From positions 7,688,001 through 7,752,000 of the forward strand of contig JBHGNT010000014.1 in the NCBI GenBank assembly GCA_043228905.1: a stretch of DNA of 64,000 nt. Direction: 5' to 3'. This DNA comes from Azolla caroliniana. Its lineage: Eukaryota; Polypodiophyta. Below, piece after piece: positions 19,030-29,380 of this stretch. Position numbers and translations under genes: made by a program. Every line of letters begins with the position of its first letter. The stretch's first letter is position 1. A model generated the notes under the pieces. That model was not told the origin of the DNA, ran no database searches, and worked only from the letters and a program-made list of their open reading frames with translations.

Positions 19030-21423
19030 TCACAGTCCTGTTAGATGGGCTTGCATATATAAAGTGTGGCTCAGGAGGAGTCGTAGGCTGCGGCGGTTGC
19101 AACATTGTCTCCGGAATTTCTTTGGCCGACCACTACTCCATAAATTCTGCGTCGAGGAGGGGGTGCAAGGGTTGCTCGTCGGACTCGTTGTCAGGGAGCA
19201 ATATTGTCTCCAACACCTTCTCATTGTCCTGCTCCTTTTCTTCCTCTACCTGTTCGGTCTTATAGGCCTCCATTTCCAAGGCGCAATCAATTTGATCTTC
19301 GCCGAAAGCCTCCAAGAGCTATGCGACTGCCTCTGTGTGACGCACCGCAAACGCTTTGTAATCCTCTGTGAGGTCAGCCCAAACGGTGCCCTTTCCTTCC
19401 TATGATTATAAAAATCGTGACCTTTCCTTCCTATGATTCAGAATCTCTTGGTCCACCCCAAAGGTGTGGAGTTCGGCAACTGGTGTGGACCAGTGTTCCC
19501 AGCCTCACTGTATCCGGTCAGTTATCATTTGGAAGGCATTGTCTTTGCATCTCTTCAGCAATGTTTGGATCCGCGCCTCTGGCATTTCCGTTTTCGTGTG
19601 CATGTGCTCGATGGTGGTTTCGAGCTATTTGATTATGCTAGTGGCGCAACCCGATTGTAATGCATACCTATCTTGAATGTGGCCCATGTTCATCCGCAAG
19701 ATGTCCATCTCCCTTGTGTGTACCTCCTCCATTTGAGCCATTTCATTTCATATGAGTTGGATTTCCACTGCCAATTTTTTTCGGCCATCATCTGCCCTTC
19801 ATACCATTCTTTTTGTTTTAACTTCACCTCGCGAAGTTCTACTATCGTCGTTTCGGCATAGATAGTAGCCCCTTTTTGTTCGTCCAGGGCTATGAGGGTT
19901 CGGTTGTGCACAATCATACATGCATCGACGTTGTCCTAGAGAGTTTTCGCATTTTTTGAGCCATGGACCGAACACCTTTCTCACAATCCGAGGAATACCG
20001 AAGCTCCGTTTGGAGCCGCTCGATTTCTAATTCCGCGAGTGCAGCCGATCTCTTTGCTTTAGTCGCTATTGCTTATTTTTCTTTGACCTCTTCGCGCAAT
20101 GCACGGCCTTCATCTGTGGAGGAGCCTTCAGGGGGGTTGCGTCTATGTAGCTCGGCCACCTTGTCTTGCAGCTCCGAGACCGACCTAGGCCAACTCCTGG
20201 TGAACTTTGACTAGGGCCATATTCAAGGTTGGCAATTCGATTGCCATGTGACTACCGTTTGTGTGTCGTTTCCTGCCGATTTCGCTCAAGGCATTCTCGT
20301 TTTCCAGCTCAATGTGGCTATCAATTGCACGCTGGATCATTTGTCTCTTGGCATGCTCTTTGGCCAAGCGTTTGGTCACTGTGACTTGCTGCATCACCAG
20401 GAATTCGACGAGTTCGAACGACGTGCCGAATGGTAAGATTTTCGTGAATTCATGTGCAATAGCCGGAATTTCTCTGTAGGCGAGGACTTTGCTCTCAGAA
20501 ATAAGAGATCTCTTCCCTCGTTCCAGCTTCTCGGTCAATGGCGTTCCTTCGGTCGTATCTGGAACGACTGTTGTTGGTGCCTCCAGGGGTGCCTCTATGG
20601 TCGGCTTCGATGTTGTGTCTTTTGCCAGGCCTTGTCCATTGTTTTGATCCAGACGGTGATGTTTCGGTTGTGGACTTTGAGTAGGCTCCTCCCTATTCTG
20701 TTCGGTTCTCTGGAGGTCCGGCTCTACGGTTTCTTGCTGGCGCGGTTTTTTGAGGGTGCTCCATTTCTTCTTCTTGCCACTCAATTAGTCAGAGTTCACT
20801 GACTCATTTCTTTCGGCCGGAGGTGGGCATCTGTGTTGCTGCTTGGCTGGCCGGATTGGGTGGTGGAAGCGTTGTGATAGACGGAAACAGTATTGTCAAG
20901 TACTGTGCGATGATGGGGATCAATTTCTTCCCTGTCTGGAGGGCTATGAGTCTTGCTCATAAGGCCACACCTGTCACATATCCCTAGTCGATGGGGGCTT
21001 CCTCATAGGTGGCGATGATCAACCCCGCTTTATGCTTCAGCATCCCGTACGATTTCGGGTGCACGTAGGCGACTTCCAGCATGAACTTGGCGGAAGCTGA
21101 GTACTCGCCGAAATATTTTTCGAGGACAACGGTTTGCAGAATCTCTAGGCACCGGTCTCCAAGCAAACTAAGGTTGGGTTTCTTGTGGACCATGGCATTT
21201 GTGATGCTATCAATATTAATCTTGGCGACGATGTGCATCACGTTGGGATGAGGCTAAGCCTCAATGATGCGGATGTAACCTTCCAAGCCATGAGCGGCAA
21301 GACATTGTCGAAGAGCAGGCAAAATCTCTATGGCCATGCGCATGAATGAGTCATGGATTGAGTGTTGAGGGTGAGCCTGAGTAGATGTTTGCAAGCGAGG
21401 AGTGTAGAATTCAGCAACTATAC
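19030..21423 (-). pseudogene. Unrecognised coiled-coil ORF, decayed
   Basis: I do not recognise this protein. On the minus strand, open segments run from about 21423 (IVAEFYTPRLQTSTQA..., FMRMAIEILPALRQCLAAHG) through 20984-21241 (VAKINIDSITNAMVHKKPNL, GEYSASAKFMLEVAYVHPKS), 20185-20784 (a lysine-rich start MSGKKKKW, then a Pro/Thr/Glu linker, then a helical region with AKEHAKRQMIQRAIDSHIEL), and several Glu/Lys-rich helical pieces down to 19133. The order suggests one protein of roughly 700 residues, broken by at least four stops. No zinc finger or enzyme motif is visible. It could be a host gene or an accessory ORF of a mobile element. Copia D lies directly upstream, so its 5' end is lost. 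Confidence 0.4.
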
Positions 21424-21629
21424 AAATAGAGATTGATTACTAGAGAGAGAGGTCACACATACACAAAATTGTTCTATACACAAATGGCTTGTTTATAGAG
21501 ATGATGGACAAAAAGTTATGTCTCTTCAATGAAGAGTTTTCTCTAAAGTCTAATAATAAATAACTCTTCGTAATTACTAAAATATTTCTAATTAATAATA
21601 GTGTAATATTTAGGTTAAAAATTTTCACA
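21424..21629 (-). repeat. Copia D 3' LTR
   Basis: Shares ACAAATAGAGATTGATTA, GGACAAAAAGTTATGTCTCT and TTAGGTTAAA with the right copy and ends TTTTCACA. The right copy has extra bases (TTGATTGTATTGTATTACAT). Confidence 0.75.
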
Positions 21630-21640
21630 CCCCCCCTTAA
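21630..21640 (-). promoter_or_regulatory. Polypurine tract of copia D
   Basis: Minus-strand TTAAGGGGGGG directly before the 3' LTR start (TGTGAAAA). Confidence 0.8.
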
Positions 21641-21818
21641 GCTAAATATTATTTTATTCAAAAGTATTGTCGTTTGAAGAATAGTTTGGCATTGTTAGAA
21701 CAATCTTTCGGCAGCAAGTGACATGCTTTGTTTGAGGTATTTGCTTTGTTAGAAAATAGGCCCACATTAGTGTTGTGGACACATACTTCAAATCTAGCTT
21801 CTTCTCTTCGATTAAGTC

Positions 21819-23118
21819 TCATAGAAAATGATGCTTGAAAGAGACATGTCGAATATTATCGGTCATTTTCAGATTACAAGCTAACTTTATACATGATTGA
21901 TTATCACAATGAAGGATTAACTTTGAAGTCTTAAACAATTTAAGTTCTTCAAGTATAGAATGAATAAATATTCCTTCTTTAGCAGCAAGTGCAACAGCTA
22001 CATATTCAGCTTCCGTTGAACATAGAGCGACCATTGTTTGCTTCTTAAACCTCCATGCTATAGCGCCTTTGGTGAGAAAATATACAAAACCACTTGTTGA
22101 CTTACGACCATCAATATCTCCTCCCCAATCTGAGTTCATCCAACCAGACAATTGTGATGGATTGGTCTATCCTTCAGGATTCATGTTGATGGACTCTGAT
22201 TGCAATTTGGAGTAACTTAACACCATATCTTTTATTCGGTTTAGGTAATGTAGTAGTCGTTTTAATGCTTGCCAATGTTTTGTTCTAGGATCCTACATAA
22301 ATCTTGAAAGAATTCTAGTGGTGAAACATAAATCAGGACGTGTAAAACTAACAAGGTAGTGTATACATCCAAGAATTTTCTTGTAAGGAACATTGAGCAT
22401 TTCATCTCGTTCTTTGATAGTTCTAGGAGCATCTTCGATTGATAATTTCCATGGAGTTGACATGGGTGTAGAGATAGGCTTCAAATGTAGCATGTCAAAA
22501 CGTTTTAATACACTTTCAATGTATTGAGTTTGGGAAAGAGAAATGGTTCCTTTGGCATGATCTCTTTGTAGGTTCATTCCAAGGAAATACTTCATTGGAC
22601 CAAGGTCAGTTATTGGAAAAGTTTGTTGAAGTTCCTTCTTCGCAAGTCATAAATACGTGAGTGAGTTGGCAAGTAGAGGTAAGTCATCGACATAAACACC
22701 GATTATGATGAAATTATTCTTAGCTCTTTTAATGTATACATTTGGTTCGTTTATAACCATTGTTAGTTAGAAAATTATGAAGTCGATGATACCAAACTCG
22801 TGGAGATTGTCGAAGACCGTATAAGGATCGATGTAAGTGACATACAACATGTGTTCGAGTTGAATCTTCAAAATGCGGTGGTTGTTGCATATAGACCTCT
22901 TCTTTGAGTTCTCCATGAAGGAAAGTGGTTTGAACATCTAAGTGATGGAGTTCCAAATCAAGTTCGACGACGAGAGAGACGAATATGTGAAATGTGGTAC
23001 TTCGCAGTGTATGGCTAAATGTATCTTTGAAGTTTATTCCGAGTATTTGCGAAAAACCACGAGCTACGAGACGCACTTTAAAATGTATAATATTTCCAGT
23101 AGCATCGGTAGAACCCAC
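21819..23118 (-). pseudogene. Copia D reverse transcriptase and RNase H
   Basis: 22729-23118: RT start with KVRLVARGFSQILGINFKDT, LDVQTTFLHGELKEEVYMQQ and SLYGLRQSPRVWYHRL. The catalytic motif VYVDDLPLL is intact near 22695. One stop (LTYL*LAKKEL) precedes MKYFLGMNLQRDHAKGTISL and RPDLCFTTRILSRFM. RNase H at 21819-22151 has MNSDWGGDIDGRKSTSGFVY (catalytic Asp), STEAEY (Glu) and HCDNQS (Asp). Damage is light: a few stops and frameshifts. Confidence 0.88.
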
Positions 23119-23985
23119 TTACAATTAACAATTTGTCGATCAGGTGGTCGATCAACAAGGCTCCAAGTTTTGTTCTTTAATAAGGTTGTCATCTCCTCTT
23201 CCATGGCTGCTCTTCATTTAGGACCATCGGTACCAGACAACACTTCTCGAACCGTAATAATTAATTCATTTGCGGTATCCAGTTCTTCTTCAACTATGAG
23301 AGCATCCATATCGAGGTCCACAAAGTGTGCCTCGAATTGGTCAAGTTCCTTATAGATATCGAACAAGGAGCGCGTACGGTGAGGTGGTGAGTTGTTATCA
23401 TATGAATTTGGATAGTCTTACGATGATTGTGATTTTGAGCTGGTTGAAAAATCACTAGTGATGTCGGGTGAGTGAAGATGAAATGGTGGAATGACTTGAT
23501 GGGTTTGAGAGCTTTCAAGAGCATATTGAGTAGAGTTCGAGCAATTTGATAAAGAGAGTGGTAAAGTGTTGAATGTATTTAACTGTTGTGAAGACGAGGT
23601 TGATATAGAAGGTGTGTGTGTGAGGTCATCATAATGTGTAGAGTTGGATGGTGTGAAACCAATATCAAGATGTGGGTGTATGTAGTTAGTTTGTTTAGGT
23701 TGGGTAGTTCTTTTATGTTGGTTGGTTAGTTTTAAAGGTGTATTTTTTTTTTATTAACTTTGAATTTTAGTGTTGGTTTTTTATCTAGACGGAGTCGAAC
23801 GGGAGGAATTCTTGAAGCAGAGGAGATGGGAGGAGATGCAAGTGGTCGATGTGCAGGAGAGATTGGAGGACATGGAAGGGGTAGATGTAGTGGATGATTA
23901 GCGTAAATAAAGGGGGTAGGGATTACCACATAACGATTGACAACATCGGGGACTTCATCAAGCTAAGAGGCGGTGATGATATTGG
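23119..23985 (-). other. Copia D hinge
   Basis: Low-complexity Ser/Pro/His-rich linker between integrase and reverse transcriptase, normal for copia, with several short minus-strand frames. A T-rich run lies at about 23742-23752. Confidence 0.55.
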
Positions 23986-24480
23986 CGGGTTTCTTCAATC
24001 GATTGCGAGCGGCGATAACAACAGCATCAACATTATTTTGTCAGTGGGCAGTGGCAGTTCTCTTTGAAGGGCGGCGATTATCATCATCAACGATGTTGTG
24101 TTGGTGGCAAAAGGCAGCATCGGCGGCGATGTTGTTTGGGAGGCGGTGGTCGTCAGCAGCAATGTTCTGTTGGCAAGAGGAGGAGGCGGTGAAGCTGGTT
24201 GGGAGGGGGTGGAAGTCAGTCGTGGCATTGTTCTATTGGCATCAGAAGTGGATGGCAACTGTGTTGTTTCGGAAGCGGCGATAGTCAGCAACCGCGATGT
24301 TCTTTTGGCGGTAGAAGTCGATGGCATCAGTGCGGCAATGTTGTTTGGAGGGCAGCAAACATCATCAGCAACATTGTTGTCTGGGCCGTAGAAGGCGGCA
24401 GCGGCGCTGTTTAGAGGGCAGCGTACATTAGGGGCAACGTTGTTATGAGATTGGCGAATGGTGGCGGCATCATCATCTAA
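23986..24480 (-). repeat. Degenerate minisatellite in copia D hinge
   Basis: About six to seven imperfect units of roughly 65-75 bp built on GGCGGCGATxxTCAGCAxCAATGTTxTxTTGGCxxxAG. On the minus strand this reads as a repeated Ser/Thr/Pro peptide (NRTLLLTTTASQTTSPP). It lies between integrase and reverse transcriptase. Confidence 0.65.
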
Positions 24481-24495
24481 TTGTTTGCTTCCTTC

Positions 24496-24753
24496 TCAAG
24501 TAGTCATTTTAAGGTTATGTGTTGGTGTCGTGGATGCAAGAAAAGGTGACTCATCAAATTTGACAGTACGACTATAAAAGAAAGTGTTCTTGGTTAGGTC
24601 GAATAACCGGTAAGCTTTGCAGTCGTTTGCATCTCCGTATCCAACAAAATTCACTTTTCTAGCTCTTTGTTCTAACTTGGATCGTTTTTCAGCAGGAACG
24701 AAGGCATATGCAAGGCAACCAAAACTTTTAAGATCTTGCATATGCACATACAC
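24496..24753 (-). pseudogene. Copia D integrase C-terminus
   Basis: MQDLKSFGCLAYAFVPAEKR, KVNFVGYGDANDCKAYRLFD and TVKFDESPF match the conserved end of copia integrase. The frame starts inside the 5' LTR junction, which shows the upstream deletion. Confidence 0.85.
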
Positions 24754-24756
24754 AAA

Positions 24757-24979
24757 TAGAGATTGATTATTAGAGAGAGATCACACATACACAAAATTGT
24801 TCTATATTGATTGTATTGTATTACATTAGCCAAATGGCTTTTTTATAGAGACGGTGGACAAAAAGTTATGTCTCTTCAATGAAGAGTTTTCTCTAAAGTC
24901 TAATAATAAATAACTCTTCGTAATTACTTAAATATTTCTAATTAATAATAATGTAATATTTAGGTTAAATATTTCCACA
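24757..24979 (-). repeat. Copia D 5' LTR
   Basis: Homologous to 21424-21629, ends TTTCCACA, then non-element sequence AGGAGAGTG. Confidence 0.75.
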
Positions 24980-25111
24980 AGGAGAGTGATGGGAGAGAGA
25001 GAAAGGAGACTGAGAATGTTGAAGAGAGTGTGCATTTGTGTGGGAGATGCGTGAAAAGATGTCTTCTTCTTTGTGTGAGGAAGGGTGAGAGAGGTCCTTA
25101 ATCAAGCTTCA
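24980..25111. other. Flank between copia D and element H gag
   Basis: Purine-rich 132 bp. Nothing recognisable. Confidence 0.4.
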
Positions 25112-26060
25112 TCAGTTCATTACCACACGTGTGAAACTAGGAGTTAGTTGCTTTCTTGGGTTGTGGCTTAGGCTCGTCTTGAAGTCGCAGTCGGTAATGG
25201 TATTAGCGCGCATTGCGTGGTTTCCGATGGAAGTCGCGTCAATTGTTATTGGGAGGTCATTGTCAGTCATCGTCCGAACTGTCATCTCGTGGGCGATAGT
25301 TGTGAGGTTGCTGATCACCTTCCTAATCCCATGGTTCAGTGTGCCCGCCTCTATTGTTCATGGGACGCCGATTATCATAGCGTTGTCCTTGTCGATTGTC
25401 GTATCAATCATTTCGATGGTAGTCGTCAGCTTGATGATCCTCGTCATCCCAATAGTGGTCATCGTCTTGGCATGCACTAATAGCAAATTGTACAATGACT
25501 GCATAGACTGCTCTCTATTGTCAAATGCCCTATGTTGAGGCAAGTCGTACGTTGAACAGCTTGCCTGAATCTAAGCTCTTCTAATGTAGGTAAGTTGTGG
25601 TGTAACGTGGACAAGTTCATACTGTTATGATTGTGTGTCTGATCCATTGCCAGAGCTTTATTTACCACTTGCTCCAATGATTGATTCCGGAAATCTAACA
25701 CTGCTAAAGTTGTTCAGAGAGGTTCATCGGATCACAATTTGTCATATTGTTTCATGTGACTCCTGATAGGCCGTGTAGAACTAACCTATTAGATCCTTCT
25801 GGGGAATCTTGCGATGAAACAATTGTGTGAATTTCGCCGCTAATTGGTCGAATAAATCCAACGTTTTTGGCCCGTTCTGGGCATACCAATTTGCCGACAA
25901 ACCATCCAATGATAGAACGAACTCAACGATCTTTCATTTTTCCTCGGCTATTGCCAATAGTCGTTGTGCTACATGGTTCATTTCCTATGTGGTCAGAAAA
26001 TCTCTTATATGCACTTCCGCATTAGCACCATCTCTATATTTCGAGTAAGGGTACGACATA
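25112..26060 (-). pseudogene. Element H gag body
   Basis: Read from MSYPYSKYRDGANAEAHIRDF onward: EMNHVAQRLLAIAEE, KIVEFVLSLDGLSANWYAQN, GPKTLDLFDQLAAKFTQLFH, RKIPQKDLIG and VLDFRNQSLEQVVNKALAMD. This is a Ty3 capsid with the usual NWY, then L-F-hydrophobic, then Q-F/Y-Y layout. The C-terminal part (down to VVMN at 25112) is Thr/Met/Ile-rich without a clear zinc knuckle. Stops occur at several places. Similar to the fragment at 39252-39629 (MPYPYPSDNEGTNTEAHVRT). Confidence 0.75.
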
Positions 26061-27186
26061 TTGTCGTCTCCACAAATGTCAAAAAAAGAAACTTGCTCAA
26101 ACTGCTCCTCATCTGAACAATTATCAATTAGATGCGGAATTCTACTCCACTCCCGATCAGCTTGTTCGAAATTGTCTGAACATTACCTTCTACTACACGT
26201 TGAGTCTCTGCTCGTGTGTGAGGGTGTGTTCGGCCGACAGGTGTTTTCGGACCAGACAACATCCATTCCACCTTGTTCTCTTATATGCGCTACATGGTTC
26301 ATTTCCCATGTGGTCAGAAAATCTCGTATATGCGCTTCCGCATTAGCACCATTTCTGTATTTCGAGTAGGGGTACGACATATTGTCGTCTCCACAAATGT
26401 CAAAAAAAGAACCTTGCTCAAACTGCTCCTCATCTGAACAATTATCAATTAAATGCAGAATTCTACTCCACTCCCGATCAGCTTGTTCGAAATTGTCTGA
26501 ACATTACCTTCTACTACACGTTGAGTCTCTACTCGTGTGTGAGGACGTGTTCGGCCGACAGGTGTTTTCGGACCAGACAACATCCATTCCACCTTGTTCT
26601 CTTATATGCGCTACATGGTTCATTTCCCATGTGGGCAGAAAATCTCGTATATGCGCTTCCGCATTAGCACCATCTCTGTATTTCGAGTAGGGGTACGACA
26701 TATTGTCGTCTCCACAAATGTCAAAAAAAGAACCTTGCTCAAACTGGTCCTCATCTGAACAATTATCAATTAAATGCAGAATTCTACTCCACTCCCGATC
26801 AGCTTGTTCGAAATTGTCTGAACATTACCTTCTACTACACGTTGAGTCTCTACTCGTGTGTGAGGACGTGTTCGGCCGACAGGTGTTCTCGGACCAGACA
26901 ACATCCATTCCACCTTGTTCTTTTATATGCGCTACATGGTTCATTTCCCATGTGGTCAGAAAATCTCTTATATGCGCTTCCGCATTAGCACCATCTCTGT
27001 ATTTCGAGTAGGGGTACGACATATTGTCGTCTCCACAAATGTCAAAAAAAGAACCTTGCTCAAACTGGTCCTCATCTAAACAATTATCAATTAAATGCGG
27101 AATTCTACTCCACTCCCGATCAGCTTGTTCGAAATTGTCTGAACAGTACCTTCTACTACACGTTGAGTCTCTGCTCGTGTGTGAGG
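25965..27186 (-). repeat. 321-bp tandem array in gag start
   Basis: Four units with exact 321-bp spacing (equivalent points 26061, 26382, 26703, 27024), differing at only a few positions each. Each unit covers minus-strand gag codons (SFFDICGDDNMSYPYSKYRD, AEAHIRDFLTTWEMNHVA) joined to leader-derived sequence (HIREQGGMDVVWSENTC). The period is 107 codons, so the frame is kept. The Ty3 insertion splits the array; about 1.2 more units follow at 37631-38010. Confidence 0.9.
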
Positions 27187-27190
27187 ATGT

Positions 27191-27842
27191 TGTCGTGAAG
27201 AAAACCGTCCCCTAGCGCAATCGGTGCATAGCGCGCGTGAACCGGCTCTTCACGCGTGCACGCCCTTTAATGTATATAATAGGGAATTAGGTACATAGGC
27301 ATATCCGGGGGTAGTTAGATTCGGCAGGTAGGAAGTAAATGAGGGAGACGGCTCCCTTCCGGAAGCTATAAAAGAGAGGGAGACGCGGGGGAGAAAGGAT
27401 CGCGCATTAAGGAGGACGAAGTGTTGTCGGACCGTAACCGCACGCTTCTCCTCTATTCGTTCTCCATCGCTCTTCTCTGCAGGTTTTCTGGAGGCTCGCG
27501 CTGCTTCGAGGAACAGTCGTGTGCTTCTGGCAGCACCTCCATCCTAGCCCCTTTCGTGCGCAAACGAACAGGCATCGGCATCTGTTCGCCGGCCTGTTCA
27601 GTTGTAACTGCTCGCGTGCTCTGTTGTTTATTTTATTATTCGTTAATATATATACATTCGTGTCTCTCTGTTTCTGTGTTTTTTCGTGCCTTCTGCGTCG
27701 ACGGGCCGTGCCCCTGTGTTCCTTTGCTCATACGCAACCGGGCGTCTCTCTCTTTCTCTTCCCCCTTCTATCACCTGCTCTTCGGTTCAAGACCCCGGTG
27801 GTCCCGCCTCGTTTCTCCACGCACGCGCGTAGTAACGCGACA
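27191..27842 (+). repeat. Ty3 element 5' LTR
   Basis: 652 bp, TGTCGTGAAG to CGCGACA. TATA box TATAAAAG at 27367-27374. The long frames inside are not genes. Confidence 0.92.
27367..27374 (+). promoter_or_regulatory. TATA box in Ty3 5' LTR
   Basis: TATAAAAG, preserved at 37151-37158 in the 3' LTR. Marks the probable U3/R transition for element transcription. Confidence 0.7.
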
Positions 27843-27845
27843 TAT

Positions 27846-27856
27846 TTGGTGAACCC
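27846..27856 (+). promoter_or_regulatory. Primer-binding site of Ty3 element
   Basis: TTGGTGAACCC three bases after the LTR. The same site and spacing occur in K and L. I could not assign the tRNA. Confidence 0.75.
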
Positions 27857-27859
27857 GAC

Positions 27860-29137
27860 GTGAACAAGGCGGCAAAGGAGCAGAAGATGAGGGGGTCGAA
27901 TCTTACAGAGGCCGTGGACCGGATAGTGAGTGCGCGCGAGGGCACCGGCGCCCTTGACAGGGCTATTGAGGCGATCGTCGGTACGATCAGCCGGTTCAGT
28001 GGAAAGGATGCTACGAGTTATTTGGCGTCCTACCGGGTGGAGATGCTGATGAGGGATATTCTGGAACAGAGGCGTCTTGCCGGATTCCCTCGAGTGGCGA
28101 TGCCGGGCATCCATGCGGAGGTGCTCGAAGTCCGGGCGGAGAGCCGGACCTGGGAGGAGTTCGAAGGACGGCTCCTGGAGAAATACGGGTTGGATGACGC
28201 GCTTCGACTTTCGAAGCGGGGCTTCATGGAATGGGTGGAGTCCCCCAACAAAGGAAGAAATGCGTCGGTACTCCTCCGGGAGTTTTAGGAACGCTTTGCG
28301 CGCCTTTCGGCGCTCAATCGGACCGTTCTGGACACAAGTCATGTCCTACTGTTTGTCAAATCGGTTGACGCACGGGATCGGGAGCAAGTGGGCTCCTTAT
28401 TAGAAACCGAAGACGGGTTGACGGCTGGCTAGGCCGCGGTAAAAAGAGTCTGCGGCCGTTTTGACAAACGGTGGGAGTGGGCTGATACAGGGGCGACCGG
28501 GGCGGGTCCTGTAGCAGCAAGGAAGCTCGAACCGATACCGCAGGCGCGAAGGGAAGAGACTCGGGAGTGGCCCGAAACCGGTTCGGCTTCGACCGGCGTG
28601 GTCAGAGGCTCGTCCGGGGGAACAGCCTTGGAGGAGTTGACACGGGTGGTAAAGGATCTCCAGATCGCCCAGGCTCGAAGGGAAGGCGGCGAACAGGCTC
28701 GTGACCGACGGCCTCTGGCAGCAAATAGGTGCATGTGGTGCGACGAGATTGGCCACATCCGGAAAGACTGCGGGGACTTTGCGGAGGCTTTGAGAAGCCG
28801 GGTAGTGTACTTGTGGGAAGGTCGGGTGCACGCCAGCGATACTCAGAGGGCCCTAAACCGAAACGAAGGGCGAGGAGGAATGAAGAGGCTGATGGAAGAG
28901 GCGGCGGCCCGGCACGCGGAGACCGTCCACTACTCAGCGTCAGCCGGTATTCGGGTCAGAGGCAGCGAGGCCTGGAAGGAGAACAAAGTCGGGTTCTGGC
29001 CGACGGTGCTGGAAGGCCTCGCCGGTGCCCGACTAAAGAAAGACGAGGCGGACCGCGCGGAGAAGCGGGTCCAGGAGGTAACCGGCTGGAGTGACTCAGT
29101 CGAAGAAAAGACGGGTTTCGTCGAAGCAGCTTGCTAG
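27860..29137 (+). pseudogene. Ty3 element gag
   Basis: One reading frame of about 425 codons interrupted by two TAG codons (28286-28288 and 28430-28432). The first in-frame ATG is at 27887 (MRGSNLTEAVDRIVSAREGT). Capsid blocks are ISRFSGKDATSYLASYRVEM, VRAESRTWEEFEGRLLEKYG and HVLLFVKSVDARDRE. The nucleocapsid CCHC knuckle is CMWCDEIGHIRKDC near 28731. The C-terminal third is Glu/Arg-rich. Homologous to the gags of K and L, which lack a visible knuckle. Gag would coat the element RNA and form virus-like particles. Confidence 0.88.
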
Positions 29138-29236
29138 AACTACGAGGCTCTGGTTGAAGACAAACGGGTAGGTAAACCCGGAGGGGTCGGACCCTCACAG
29201 AGATACGAAACCCGATTCGGGCCGAAACGGAATGAG
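29138..29236 (+). other. Ty3 sequence up to the deletion junction
   Basis: After the gag stop, about 100 bp of Ty3 interior. At 29237 it changes abruptly to element L sequence. The region normally linking gag to protease is missing here and does not reappear at 33023. Confidence 0.6.
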
Positions 29237-29380
29237 GCCGCTTTACTGCCCCCGTGATCTCCGACATCACTCGTTGTTCTTGTAGCATCCGCTCGAACAT
29301 CATCATCATCGTTATGCTCATTGCCTCTTGTTGATTCTCCATCTCCTTGCCACCCGCCTTCGCGTCGGGTTCACCAACTG

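Larger units (their letters stand above)
21424..24979 (-). mobile_element. Deleted Ty1/copia element D
   Basis: Two LTRs of about 206 and 223 bp (21424-21629 and 24757-24979) flank minus-strand copia sequence. The 5' LTR is joined almost directly to the integrase C-terminus, so gag, protease and most of integrase are missing. The polypurine tract AAGGGGGGG (minus strand) precedes the 3' LTR. The interior keeps the integrase end, a repeat-rich hinge, reverse transcriptase and RNase H. No target duplication was found. Confidence 0.8.

Noticed and set aside
26061-27011. Series of 102-codon plus-strand frames every 321 bp
   Set aside because: Antisense shadows of the gag-derived tandem unit.
25965-27186. 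CRISPR-like array
   Set aside because: Units are 321 bp, directly abutting without spacers, and derive from gag; this is a plant nuclear tandem duplication.
27421-27863. Open frames of 143 and 114 codons (also at 37184-37840)
   Set aside because: They lie inside the two LTRs of the Ty3 element and are shared only because the LTRs are copies.
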